Origin: Pelodera strongyloides
Lineage: Eukaryota > Nematoda > Chromadorea > Rhabditida > Rhabditidae
Length of the DNA: 64,000 nucleotides
Direction: 5' to 3'
Assembly (NCBI GenBank): GCA_036852015.1
Contig: JAANDG010000207.1
Span: 62,001-126,000, forward strand
Position numbers and translations under genes: made by a program. The notes under the pieces were generated by a model, which did not search any database, had not been told where the DNA came from, and saw only the letters and a program-made list of their open reading frames with translations. Shown piece by piece: positions 39,700-51,484 of this stretch; positions within the stretch are counted from its first letter, which is position 1; every line of letters begins with the position of its first letter.

Positions 39700-42600
39700 A
39701 TGATGCTTGGAAGGCTAATCTTCTTTCTAGTGATACTGTCCAAGGAAGTGAGCATTGGACAAGGCGTCGATGGCGAAATAGGAGTGGATAATGAATTGAT
39801 GGGTGAGCAATAAGTTTATGTTAATATCAACTATAACCGTTCGTTCGCAGATTGTCAAGTTGTCAAGGTAACAAATCGGTCTTATTGTTAGCTAAGTTCA
39901 CGAACAGTATACAATTGTGAATTCATGCACACTGAAGACGTGCAGTCAAAACTAACATTGTCGTGCCGAAGCGCACATCGTACATTCGACGATGTACGAT
40001 GTGTGTACCGCGTACGCGATGCGCTGCCAGTGGAAGGATTGCACATACATAACATTCTACGAGCTTTCCTTGGTAGGATCGGTATGATTCGCACAATACA
40101 TACACTCACGAAGCTCGGTTGGTACGCGGCGAAAAAAGTGATTTCGCCCAGGTTTCGCCACACACTTCGCCCAGTCTTCGAATCTTTGCAGGACTCTTTC
40201 CAGATCCGGGCGGGTGCACTCACTGATTAACCTTTCGCGGACCCTTTTCTATGTGGTTCTGCATATATTTTCACATTTTCGTCCGGTCGGTACGCCTCTG
40301 TTCCGCCGTGCGCACCAGCCGATAGTCTGTTGGGCGAAGTGCGCGGCGAAACCTCGACAAACCTTTTTTCACAGCCCACCATCGCGTTTCGGCCGTTTCG
40401 CGTTGTAAGCAATAAGCACGTCAATTAGATAATTTCAGATCCAAGGTGCAAAGGATTAAGGAAAGTCAACAAGTTCTTGATCCAAAAACAATCGATGGAG
40501 ATTCGTCGAGATATCTATGAGAAGCAGGGAAAGGTCGTGTGCAAGCACAAAAAGGGCGTGCTGCCGGAACTGACACAATCGGAAAATTGGGTGAGCAATG
40601 AACCTCTAATATAACTCCCGACTCTTGACTATGATGCATATTAAATAAATGATGGTGGCATCGTGCCGTGCCTGTGGTTGACATAAATTGTTTGCTGCTT
40701 TCTTTGCGCCCATTTTGATTTATTAGCGCGAAGTGAATTTCAACTTTCAAGCTACCGTAGCCTGCACATGCACTGATAAAAGAATGCGCTCGTGCCGGTG
40801 CCCGGCACGTATCAGAGTGGCGGGAGAATGATGTGCGGATGAAATTGTGATGGATATGGAAATTTGAAGCTCACCTTCCAAGTATTTCACAAAAGTACCT
40901 ATTTCTGCCTCCTAGGCTAGGAGGCAGAAATAGGTACTTCCTAGGCGGGAAGTAGTGTGTTCGTGGGCCAAGCAGGCTTGCGAAGGAATCGGGATGCATA
41001 CCTTAGACTTAGACCACAAATAAATTTGCGAAGAAAATTATAGACGTATTCTTCCTAATACAAATAAGAAGCACTCCTATTTATTGAACCCTTAAATGCA
41101 GCCGCAGCGTCGAGCACTGAGCATGGAGAATTGCAAAGCAAAATCGACAATAGTAAGTAATAGTACTGGCAAAAAGTAATCCACATAGAACAAACATTAA
41201 GGCAGATTGCTGAATGACAGAATATAAAGAATTCTAAAATTAAAAGACCCTAAAATGTAGAAGCCATGATGAGAATAAATTCCAATAAAAATTAGTAAGC
41301 TAAAAGCGCTGGACCAGCTGGGAATGTTTACGGCTAATAAGATAGCTCGCTAGACTTGTAGAACAGGGTTATGGTATGTTCGCACCGCAGGGTGCACGTG
41401 CATATTTCGCGTGATAGCGTGTCAACATACATACTGAACTGTTGGATTCCAATACCTACTTACCTTTTATGGAAGCTTATTTTACTCAGGGAAGGAAATC
41501 TAAACTAATCTTTGCTTCCTCGTAAGGAAAGACATCATAACATTTGGTAGCATGGGTGACCTGAGGACTATCTAATACATATCCAAATAATTGCGGAAGG
41601 TGGATATGATAAATGAAAGAGAACAAGTTGGTGCTTTTAGTTCACCATTGGCCACGGGACTGCACAGCCACAGCGTCCCAGAACCAGATCTGAGATCGTG
41701 ATCGGTTTCACTCAAATAATACCGAGCAGGGTTGGACGACCACAATTACGAAGTTCACCGAGATTGTAAGAAGTAAACATAATGCTTTGCTTTCAGCTGG
41801 AACTGATTGGATTCATACGGAACGTTACAATGAAGAAATATGCGTCGTGCTCACAGTTCCCGCAAGTAAGTTCACGTCCAAAACGTAGTTCATTGATAAG
41901 GATGCAATCCGAAAATCTACCGCCGCTATAGGTAACCATGGTTGGGGTATTGCTTTTAAAAACAAGCGCTACTACGTTTCGACAGACTGCATGCAGAGTC
42001 GGTATTTTAACTGAACTTTTCCATCTCGGAATAGTCGTACAGTAAAGAAATAGCATGGAAAGGCGGAGACCGAGACTATTCCGAGATGGGATTCCGAATT
42101 CCGACTAATTCCGAGATGGAAAAGTTCAGGTAAAATACCGACTCAGATGCATGCGTGCCGTACAAGAGGTACAGTAGGCACGGTGGGTGGTCGATACGTG
42201 CCCACTGCCCACCACCTATTAACAGCAACTACCACACGACCACTTTGGTAAGATAGGAGGGCATAGGGCATCGGGCGAGGTAATTCGAGTGGATAAGTGG
42301 AGCGCGAATATTACAATTAAGTGAGGGAGCGGGTAACTCACTTGGATTGCAGTGTGTAGGGTAGTTTAGCTTAGCGTGTTCATGGATCTGAATGAAAGTA
42401 GGAGAACTAATTGAAAGTAATTGAAAATTGGAATATTGCGGAGGGTTAACTATACACAATGAACATTTCATTTTGCACCAAATAAACTTACTAATATTTA
42501 GTACTATAAAAATGCCCACTTCGCGCTGCACAACAGGATGATTCAAAGAAACTGCTCGGTAAGTAGTTTTTTTTACCTGTTTATAGTAATTGGTGGATTG

Positions 42601-44713
42601 GTGCAATGTAACCACACTACCACAATTGTGCTAGTGAGTGAACTACTCCGTAAATTAAAAACTTTGTGCTTATCGACCTATGCCTATGCTAATGTGAATA
42701 AAAGTGAATTGGTGCTTGATACTGAAATGCTTGGAGCTTGAACCATTGGACGGTAAACCATGCGGGAAAGTGGCGCGCACACCGAGACCAGACAAAGAAA
42801 CTCAAAAGCTGCGCACGGTAACAGTTTGGGGGTGTTTCCCGCAAAAGAATTTGATGCGAGCAAACTTTTTCCGCTCGCAATGAGCAACTGCAAAAAGAAA
42901 GGAGAGCGTTCGATTCGAGCCCACATAGATACTTTCTCTAAACATCGCCTTGGACCACTCGACCACACAACACATGTGAGACCTGCTCCTACGGAAAAAT
43001 ATTAGTACAACAACTGCAGTTACTTCTGTGTCCCTTTTTCTTTGTGGTGCGCATTTTGTCTCCCGGAATGGTGCGGCGCGCAATTCATCGGTTGCGGTTC
43101 CCAGTCTGCGGTAGGGTAGAAGGCGGCGCTCTGGGCACTTCAGTCAGAACGTCAGTAGTAATCTACGAGACAAGAGAACGTTTCCGGTTCCTCGCAAAAT
43201 CCAAATGCGTGCATACCCGGAAATCCCATATAATTACAATCATAAAATGGGTTTCATGCTACATCAGTTTTCTTCATGGAACTATATTCAGTATTCATAT
43301 AGATAAATTGAATCACATAACTTTCGTTACTGATTGACTGAAACTGGATACTGGTAACTGGATACCAGTAACAAAAACAGTATATGAACACACTTTACTG
43401 AATCAATCCTATTTTCCGCCTACTTGGATTGGAAACGTAAACAATGAATACAGTATAAAAAAACCTGAACACAAACTAATTTGATAAAAACATAACTTAT
43501 AGTAAAGACTAACTGTGGCGAGAATAGAGCTGTGAGCCGAGAGTGGGACAATTAAGGAGATAAAACATAAACAATTAAACTAATGATAAGTAAAGCCTAC
43601 TTCTCAGGACCTCTACGGAACATGTCATAAACACACTTTGAAATTGAAGTTTGAACTCCCTTGAATAAAGGTGGCGTAAAAGATTTATTTATTTTATAAA
43701 CCTAAATTGGTTGAATCGTTGAATGGCAATGGATATCAATTACGACTAGGATACAAGTCGTCCCGCTTCGTTCAAAAATGAAGAAACACCACGGGAAAAG
43801 ATGTCCCACAACATAACCTAACCTAACTAACACCACGGGAAAAGATGTCCCATAACCGTACAAAAATACGGAAATCAATTAAAAAGCTAAGACTTTTTTA
43901 TTATTCATTTATTTACAGGTTGTCTTGGATTTCTGCAAAGAGTGCGACCTCGAATGTCCCAATGTTAACGAACGGGCTTATTCTTCCCGTACGGAGATGG
44001 TTAAATGGGCCACTGACTCACTTTTTATAAAAGAAGGGCGGTGTCAAAGGGACTGGTTGAACGAGAACCTTAACAAGGTACTTATTAAATTGTGTGCAAA
44101 AATAAATGTAACCCCACATATAGGTCTCAAGCTGTCCAGCTTAATGTAAAAAAAAAACTGGTTTCCATATTTACAGAGCATACGGTGGCATTAATGTATT
44201 CTCACAAATTAGTACCTTAAGTACGCGCGAGCCGTTAGTACAGTCGTACGCATGTAATGTGAAGTATAGTCGGATTAGAATGTCGTATGTGTGTAATATG
44301 AGGCAAGTATTGTCATATGCACGTAGTTTATGAACACGCAATATGAAGCATATAGTGTCGTATGCACGTAGTCTATGAAGAGAAGAACCGTGATGAACTT
44401 GGTGAAACATAGTGTATTACCCACTACGGCAACATTTACTTCTGGACCACTGATTCGTTGTTCGAGTTTTGGCTGCTTCTTTTCCACTGATCACTGATAA
44501 TGAACGTGGCTCAGATAATTCCAATTGCAGTCGCTCAGCCGAAATGAGAGTTGGATTCTGGACGTAAAGGCGACATGCGAATCCTGTTGGAACTCGTCAT
44601 GTGCATCGGAAGCCCGACAACAGTTCCACGATAGTCTTTTGGCCGAGCTAAGGATGAGCGCACCTGGAAATGAACGCCGAGCATTTAAAAAATTGTGCCT
44701 ATATCCAGTGTAA
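39700..44713 (+). CDS. Gene D: divergent six-exon Cys-rich paralogue without exon 7, 238 aa
   Basis: Exons: 39700-39802, 40439-40590, 41102-41152, 41797-41865, 43919-44077, 44531-44713. The total is 717 bp, open, with GT-AG introns. The start is MMLGRLIFFLVILSK, a signal peptide; a TTTCAG directly before the ATG suggests a further acceptor upstream. Intron phases (1,0,0,0,0) match genes B, C and F. The matching landmarks are: exon 2 opens DPRC (DFRC in the family); exon 3 PQRRALSMENC (PPQRRKTYC in gene B); last exon NESWILDVKATC ... FKKLCLYPV (GSWHHTIINYC ... LREMCLYLR). It has twelve cysteines after the signal peptide. The protein stops right after CLYPV, where the family would splice to the acidic linker and hydrophobic tail, so it is probably freely secreted. 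An AATAAA lies at 45178-45183. An extra exon in the 2-kb intron 41866-43918 cannot be excluded. Confidence 0.8.
40110..40400. repeat. GC-rich inverted repeat in gene D intron 1
   Basis: GGTTTCGCCACACACTTCGC (about 40150) pairs with GGGCGAAGTGCGCGGCGAAA (about 40335). Both strands stay open for about 100 codons here because of base composition, not coding. Confidence 0.45.
40894..40938. repeat. 45-bp perfect hairpin in gene D intron 2
   Basis: A 21-bp arm (starting AGTACCTATTTC) is followed by GGC and its exact inverted copy (ending GAAATAGGTACT). It is too short and too perfect for a typical microRNA precursor. Confidence 0.65.
41988..42153. mobile_element. Palindromic element in gene D intron 4
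   Basis: GCATGCAGAGTCGGTATTTT ... CTTTTCCATCTCGGAATAGTC pairs with TATTCCGAGATGG / CCGAGATGGAAAAGTTCAGG ... TACCGACTCAGATGCATGC. Non-coding. Confidence 0.65.
42154..43918. other. Rest of gene D intron 4
   Basis: A partial copy of repeat family R is at 43600-43690 (CTCAGGACCTCTACGGAACA ... CCTTGAATAAAGG). CACCACGGGAAAAGATGTCC is repeated 47 bp apart at about 43787 and 43834. Nothing else is recognisable. Confidence 0.45.
44235..44385 (+). repeat. Degenerate tandem repeat in gene D intron 5
   Basis: Three or more imperfect units containing GTCGTATGCACGTAGT(T/C)TATGAA and AATATGAAGCATATAGT-like words, spaced about 60 bp. Confidence 0.5.
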
Positions 44714-45189
44714 GACCAATTATACATTATGAGTCGGTGACGTCGGTGCCTTCTTCACCAACAGTTTCTTCCTTCTTTCTTTCGTGATGTTGATGTTGTA
44801 GTTGCCAGTTGGAATCATAATCCAGTGAAGACAGTGTCAAAACTTTACAACATCCGTCAGCACGCCTGTTCTTCAGTGTCTGTGGTTACCAATCAGAAAT
44901 ATGTACTATGAGATTACGAGGCACTGAATTAACGACTATAGTGAGAATAACTTAAAAAGCAACTAAGCAACTTTCAGTGTTATGGGCTTCTTCACCGTGG
45001 AAAGTCTCCATTTGGAGAAGAGATTCTGTCTTTATGATGAATGGTTGCAACTTATGCTGTAAGTCCATTTCACTCTTCACAGACTCTGTCCACAAGCAAT
45101 TCAAGTCTACTGCAATTCAATTATCAAACAATATTGCACACGGCGCAATTCACCTACAATGGACTGGGTAAAATATAAATAAAGCACCC

Positions 45190-46316
45190 AGAGGCCGTAT
45201 TCACCACTACATTTACCCGGATAAAATCGTTTCCCGGGAAAGTATTTTACCCAAAATGACCATTTTTACCTTTTCCCGGAATTCACCACTTTTTCCCTTT
45301 TCCCAAAAAGCGAGCTGGGAAACGGAAAATTTTACCCGAGCTTGGCACGGGTAAACCAGAAATTACCCAAGTGTTGTGGTATATTTTTCGTCGAAAACAT
45401 TTATTTAAACATTATTTCTGTGTTTTATTTGAATGTTTGACAATAATAACTATCTATTTCTTTAAGCAGCACAAAAAATTAAGATATTTACGTTAGTTTT
45501 TTTCTATTCTCTTCCATTATAACGATAAGAAAATATTGTAAGGGATATCTACTATATTAATACATGTTAGAAGGCAAATAATGCGACTTGAGCATTCGAC
45601 AGACTTCCGAAAAGCTTGTCGTACTATGAAAATGCACGCGTCCGGCATATATTCTACCCTAAATAAATGGTCTGAGTGTGCTATGGATGGAGTCAATGGA
45701 CTATTACATTTTTCTCAAATCATAGCAAAGGAAGATATAGCTTAGGAAGTCTTGTATAAAAAATATAATAGACGTCCCCCATCTCCATAAAAAGGTTTTG
45801 CGGCGAGTACTACCATCAAAGACAACACCATCCGTTGTGGTCTAGTGGTTAGGATTTGTGGCTCTCACCCACAAGGCCGGGGTTCGATTCCCCGCAACGG
45901 AAGCCTGTTTTTGCCCTTTATCTTACCGGGAGAATGTCTTTACAACCTATCTGTACAACCTTATTAGCAATTTTTCGTTGGGTATTGTCCTTAAATCTCA
46001 TCTAACGGAAATTGTGTTGATCCGAACTCTAACTATATATTAATAATTATTGAGCGTGCTTATATTAAGCAACGAAAATATACAAAATTATTATTACAAT
46101 GAAAATTAAGCATAAACATATCAAATAATCATATTTTCCTTGAATTTCCCCTTGGGTAAAATTCCCCGTTTCCCAAATGGAGTGTGAATTCGGGGAGGGA
46201 TAAAAAGTTTTCCGGAAAGGGCAAAAATATTTCCCGGGAAGGATTTTCGTTAGGAAATTGTCCCTGGGTGTTTTCCCGGGGAATTTTTTCCGTAAGAATG
46301 GTGAATACGGCCTCTG
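45190..46316. mobile_element. Inverted-repeat element (CAGAGGCCGTATTCACCA ends) enclosing a tRNA-Glu
   Basis: The left arm CAGAGGCCGTATTCACCA ... TTTCCCGGGAAAG and the right arm ATTTCCCGGGAAGG ... TGGTGAATACGGCCTCTG are inverted matches over roughly 150 bp. TAAAGC occurs on both outer sides and may be a target duplication. The centre holds the tRNA-Glu gene. A half copy is at 27650-27765. Confidence 0.65.
45831..45902 (+). tRNA. tRNA-Glu (anticodon CTC)
   Basis: A 72-nt cloverleaf: acceptor TCCGTTG / CAACGGA fully paired, D-arm GTCTAGTGGTTAGGAT as usual for tRNA-Glu, anticodon stem TGTGG / CCACA with loop CTCTCAC (CTC at 34-36, decodes GAG), T-arm CGGGG TTCGATT CCCCG. No intron. CCA is not encoded, as expected for a nuclear gene. 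Confidence 0.93.
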
Positions 46317-46504
46317 GTAAAGCTTCGATTTCCCGTCCAAATTTCCAAATGAAATAGATTAACGACATGCGCCTGTTGATTAACGATAACTGAATTAATA
46401 GCAGTGTTGTTACGGAGAGCACGATCAAGATAGAAGAGATAGCAGGAAGAAGGGTAGCCTTCCGATTTACTACTGACTCAGTAGCAGTACTCAACATTTT
46501 GCAG

Positions 46505-47177
46505 GGCCCTGCAGCAGGTATCGGATTCAGCTGTTCTGATCTTCATACTGTGGTCGATCGCCTGTGTGACATTTTTTAATGTCCCATCCAAGTACCGGGG
46601 TACGTACATTAATACAGTTCATATCTCTTAATACGAACAGCGAGGAGAATCACAGAATACAAATTGTCGGTAATTTTTCAGATCTTTTCGATCCTTATGT
46701 AGCATCAGCGCGGAAAGAACTTCAAGACAAACTGCTCACTTGGTTGAAGAGTAATCTGGCGTCAAAGCCGCAGAGGAAGAAGACGAGAAGAGCGCACAAG
46801 AAGGTAATCATTAAATCATTTGTTAACTCACTTCCACTCATCCGGTTCATTTTTGTCCTCGTAGGCTTATTAAGATGACACTCAAATGGCTCGAAAGGTT
46901 AAGGCTTCGTTTCACAAAACCACACAAATTACAATGGTCTCTGATGATCTAATCGATTAGGTAGCAGAAACATAGCATAAAACACGTATAATTATAACGA
47001 ACGGTCTATGAGCTAATTGCATAGGTAATTTACCAATTACAGAAGGCAACGAAAGGAAGGAAGTGGAATCCGAAAAGAAACCTGCCTGCCGACGCACAGA
47101 TAATCAAGCTGCCAAACGGAAAATATATCATCGAACGTCGTGGCCCTTGTGGAAGGGGAGGGAGGAGGAAGAACTGA
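46505..47177 (+). CDS. Gene E: small basic, probably secreted protein, 5' end not found
   Basis: Exons: 46505-46599, 46682-46803, 47043-47177; frames join in phases 1 and 0 and end in TGA. The first readable exon encodes a hydrophobic, signal-like stretch (SAVLIFILWSIACVTFF) but has no in-frame Met after the upstream TAG. A further 5' exon or a lost start codon must be assumed. Exon 2 is DLFDPYVASARKELQDKLL followed by basic KPQRKKTRRAHKK. Exon 3 is KATKGRKWNPKRN ... GKYIIERRGPCGRGGRRKN. The mature part is about 85 residues, strongly basic, with one Cys. The phase-1 junction after a signal exon, starting with Asp, echoes gene D and the family, but I see no clear sequence homology. A possible AATAAA lies at 47838-47843. 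Function unknown. Confidence 0.45.
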
Positions 47178-48397
47178 GTAAGTATTCTCAGTGACTTACT
47201 GTAAAAACGCGTGCAAGCGTACGATACTTAGTCTAGCTTAATAGATCAATATGAGCCCATTCCAACAAAACGTTGGAGGATATTAGTAATTCATGCAAAA
47301 TGAAGCATAATAAGTAGTAATGATAACACGCATTTATTTAGTTGATTCGGCCTTCCGTGGACTGAGGAACGCGCCACTAAATTCTTTCCAAAGGGATGTG
47401 TCATTTTTTTAATAGTTATACGCTGTAGTAGATAGCTCCAAAATTCTAATCTAAGCTGTTTCCGATTAATATTTAATATATAACTATCGTTTGTAGATTG
47501 ATTGTGAAGACTAGCCGACCGTAGTCGCCAGTTCTTAAGTAGTGCTGATCCGTGCACACTGCACATTAAATCTAGTACTTGTTTGTATTATAAGTAGGAA
47601 TGTTGAAAGTCGCTGGTTGCATTCCTGATGAATGTTGTTTACCGTAGAATGTGAATTGAAATTGAATGCTCCCGACGAAAGTATGTGGCCTAAACTAAGA
47701 ATTCACTTCCGATAGTTATGCTTTCCATAGGACGATGAAGTTAATTGCCTACGTCTAATTCTTGCCTATTTTCGTTCGAGTATTTGCCTATCTAAGTGAC
47801 GCCTATTTCTTATTCGAGTTATGTTTTGTTCTAAACTAATAAACGTTTATATATATACAACTTCCTATTGACTGCGGCTAGTAGTTCACTAGAAGAGCAG
47901 TAGAGGAGAAGCGAATGCGGTAGCTAATAGCATGGTGGTCGGGTGGTCCTACGATAAGAATTGATACGGGGCACAGGAACCATAGGAATATTCAACAGCC
48001 CAAGTACTGCTTGCTGTGAACAAAACTACGCTCAGTCACAGTCCACTAATAAAACTTATACTACTAACGGACACGAACCACTCAGTTTCATGAGTGTCCA
48101 ACAACTTACACACTACTCGTACTCGGTTAACGTTCATTGCCATTACTAGTACCACTTACGTCATTACCTGAGAGGAGCTTAACTTACAACCCACACGCTA
48201 TTCAAAAATATTGTTAACTACGGTCCACTTACACCACCAAGCCACGAATGATCATCGACTTACACACTACTGTCTTATTGCTTACCGCAAACGTTAAGTA
48301 CCCTCTGCTAATACCACTTACACCATAACTTGAGGGAATCTTAACTTGCAGCCCCATCTTAACAGCCCACACGCTAATCCCGTAAAACTACTGTTAA
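47178..48397. other. Intergenic, no gene seen
   Basis: AT-rich sequence with a candidate AATAAA at 47838-47843 for gene E. No recognisable coding or repeat structure. Confidence 0.45.
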
Positions 48398-48561
48398 AGC
48401 GAAATACCGGCCGGTTTTTGAAACGCATCGAGCACTCCCTGCTTTCCTATGCTTCATATGCAAATGAGCATAAATTTGAATACAACATAGACCCCTTTTA
48501 GCGTAACTGCATAAGCATGCTGCTATTTGAGATGCGTTTCAAAAACTGGCTGGTATTTCGC
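48398..48561. mobile_element. 164-bp TTAA palindromic element
   Basis: TTAA at 48394-48397 and 48562-48565 flanks AGCGAAATACCGGCC ... GGTATTTCGCT, with TTTTTGAAACGCATC / GATGCGTTTCAAAAA just inside. Its ends differ from families F1-F5. Confidence 0.82.
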
Positions 48562-49221
48562 TTTAACTATAATCCGGTCCGCTTGCACCACCAAAATTAA
48601 CACCCACCACACAAGGCAGAAAAAGGATCCGTATAAACTGTTCAATGCATTAAAAAATAGGTTTACGGAAAAAGCGTGATCGGAATAAAGTTTACAAGAA
48701 TCATTAAATAGGCACGTACCCCACCCACCCCAACCTTCAATAAATGTCATTAGTAGTCCGACTCACCAAAAAGGTACAAAAATGAAAAAAGTAACAACAC
48801 ATCGACATCCGAAGAACGATGTTGCACAAAAAAAATCACAGTAACAAACCAACACAAAGAAAAATGCTTTATAAGAGCGTACGGGTACCGGTAAGACAAA
48901 CAAACAATCGGTACCGCACGCTATAATAACCCGAACCACAACCTTGAAAATCGACAAGAGTAATAGTGAGCAACGGGCTCATGTTAAGATGTCATATAAT
49001 GTACAACCAAAGTGGAACTAATCGAACATGTAACCAATATAATCAATAAATATGTAAACAAATAAGTACGATGTTTCATTATCCCCAGTCACACTGTCCG
49101 TTTACAACTGTGCGTGGAGCTGTGGAGGTCAATGAACACCATAGTCCACGTGCCGATGAGTCGATCTGAAATGGAAACGTGCCTAACAATAAGTTTTCAA
49201 AAAAGCGAACTCCGACTCAAT

Positions 49222-49368
49222 AGCCCGTATTCTCGGGACGACGGAAATGTTCCGTTGGGGAACTCATTTGTATGCAAATTTCTCGACTATCTAGACTACC
49301 TTGAGGAAAAATTTGCATACAAATGAGTTCCCCAACGGAACATTTCCGTCATCCCGAGAATACGGGCT
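49222..49368. mobile_element. 147-bp palindromic element with AAT duplication
   Basis: The ends AGCCCGTATTCTCGGG / CCCGAGAATACGGGCT and the inner TTTGTATGCAAATTT match the 29776 element. AAT flanks both sides (49219-49221, 49369-49371), and the left flank again reads ACTCAAT. Confidence 0.9.
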
Positions 49369-49371
49369 AAT

Positions 49372-51484
49372 AACGATAATAAACGCATACCCATGCTCAA
49401 CAGATAGACATATCAGCTGATAACACAACACCAAACCTCACTCATTCGTTGAATGTCTCGAGAATAAAGAAAGCAACACTCCAAAGCTAGTCATCGTTGA
49501 GATGATCACAAATTGACAAATTATGGTCTACACCTATCCATGTTGGCGAATAGGGAAATGACAAGTCTGTCGTTCGGGAACGAAAGGATATGGTCGGTCG
49601 TGCAACACGTTTGAAGTCGCTAAATTTCCGCTAGAGAATAGGAATCGGCGGTTGACAGATGTCAAACAGAACGGAGCTCTTACACAGTGGGAAATTGGGA
49701 CTATGCCATTTTGACCATTCGCATTCATGGGTTACTGTAGACAAATGAAATTGACATCCTTGTAAAATGGCCCGTACGTACATGGACAGGCTTTTGTCAT
49801 TTTCGCATGGATTCGCAAACATGGATAGGCCATTACACACTGCTCATACGGCGCGAAACGTTACCGCCGGATAGAGCTAGCAGTGGGATGGAATTTTCAC
49901 ATTTACATCAAAAAAAAGTTTTAAAGAAATGCCTACCGTTATTGTATATGTTGATGTTCTGAGTCAATTTTCCTCGCGGCCAGCTGGGTTGTCTCGATTA
50001 GTGCGTTGTTGGACCGACTAGACTATTCACCATTCGTGCCCGTGTATTCGACCTGTGGAGAGAGATGAGAGATGACCAAAGACAACAGACGGACAGACCC
50101 GATGACGCGACCGAATGTAATGTGGGAAATCCGCCCGGCATTCCGGCAAGCTGTCACATGACACGAGGCACGTACCTGAACAAAACAAGTACATATCCAA
50201 AGCAAAACGATATAAAAAATAAACCTCTTTTGTTTCTAGTTTGACACTCATTAAGTGTTACTCTATTAAAGTAAACATAAGAAGCGGGTGAAATCTGAAA
50301 TGATAAATGATAACTGAAAACTGAAACTGAATCGTGTTCCGGTCGGCGAAACTGCGGAAGATAACCGCTCACGACCAACCAAAGAAAAACGGGCAACTAT
50401 TCAGCAAACTAAAATCACAGCAGAAAAGAGAAAACACGATATGTGAACGTTTTAAAGAAGTCAATATCTTTAAGTTGCCGAAAATACACAATATTCACCA
50501 ATTCACTTACTAACACACGGGGTGGAGCGTCCGCCCAGCCCGTCACGAACAGCAAGCATGTTGCATCAGAGTGAGCGCTCTCTTCTCATTTTAGCAAAGC
50601 GACGAGCTTATCACATGAAGCGTTCAGTCGCGCCCGTTTCTGTTGAGTGTAAATCGGCCAAGCTCTATACCTAAACATTTTAACACTTACATATAAACGC
50701 GAACAGTAAATCTCTCTACCGATACCGACGTTGCATGTGCGATTCAGGCGCAGCCCACTTAAGCGCTAGTAATGTAAGACTACTCTGGTTCAGTTAGTTG
50801 TAGGTATTTGGAAAATGACTGTACCGTCCGTCCAGCTGCGTGCCTTGTTACTCTTAGTGCAGCTCGCGCCTGCGAAAGTGATGAAGTCACTGAATTGGGC
50901 TCGACGACGTTACAAAGTCCAGCGGAGACCAGCAGTCATTTCCTAAGAGGCCATCAGTCAATTATCAACCATAATCAGAAGTCAGAAGTCAAATGAGTTA
51001 ACCTAATCGACCGAATGGCGGAATGAGGAACGACACGACACGGGGCGCGACACGACCAAGAGCAACACAAACAAACTGTTTGTAAGAGTATCGTCAATTT
51101 GAAACAAAACAAGCGTATGATAAGAGTGGATAACGTCATCAATACAAATTGCCGGCGCCCAATTTGTACAAGGGTTTAGCGGCATTATCAATTTTCTTTA
51201 TCTAACACACACGCTTTATCTAGTTTCCAGTTTTGCGCACTCTGTCGTCGCTTCAACGCTACAAATTAACTTATAAAACAAGACTATAACGCCACAAGTA
51301 CAGTTACAACCTGAAACACAAACAAACAAAAAATATGTTTGCGAAAATCAAATCGATCGATAATGCGCCGCACAGCCAACGCGCAAAAATTGCACGTGAC
51401 CATGGGCGGAGTTTTTAGTTCGCGGGAAACGCACACTTGATTATACGCAAGTTTACAAAATACGAAATCATATGAGCACGAGCA
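49372..51484. other. Intergenic, little recognisable content
   Basis: 49690-49830 shares words with the decayed inverted repeat at 2254-2505 (TGGCC..TTTTAC, CATGGACAGGC). Apart from a possible small ORF at 50815-50946 nothing stands out. Confidence 0.4.
50815..50946 (+). CDS. Possible 43-residue peptide with signal-like N-terminus
   Basis: ATG with AAAATG context opens MTVPSVQLRALLLLVQLAPA, signal-peptide-like, followed by a basic stretch (NWARRRYKVQRRP) and TAA. It could be a secreted peptide, a first exon, or chance. No conservation or splice evidence supports it. Confidence 0.2.
   Translation: MTVPSVQLRALLLLVQLAPAKVMKSLNWARRRYKVQRRPAVIS

Noticed and set aside
39888..40230. Overlapping frames of about 100 codons on both strands in gene D intron 1
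   Set aside because: Both strands open over a GC-rich inverted repeat; no splice logic joins them to gene D and no motif is visible.
46129..46497. Minus-strand 122-codon frame with a hydrophobic segment
   Set aside because: It runs into the arm of the 45190-46316 repeat and overlaps gene E's leader exon; no supporting homology.
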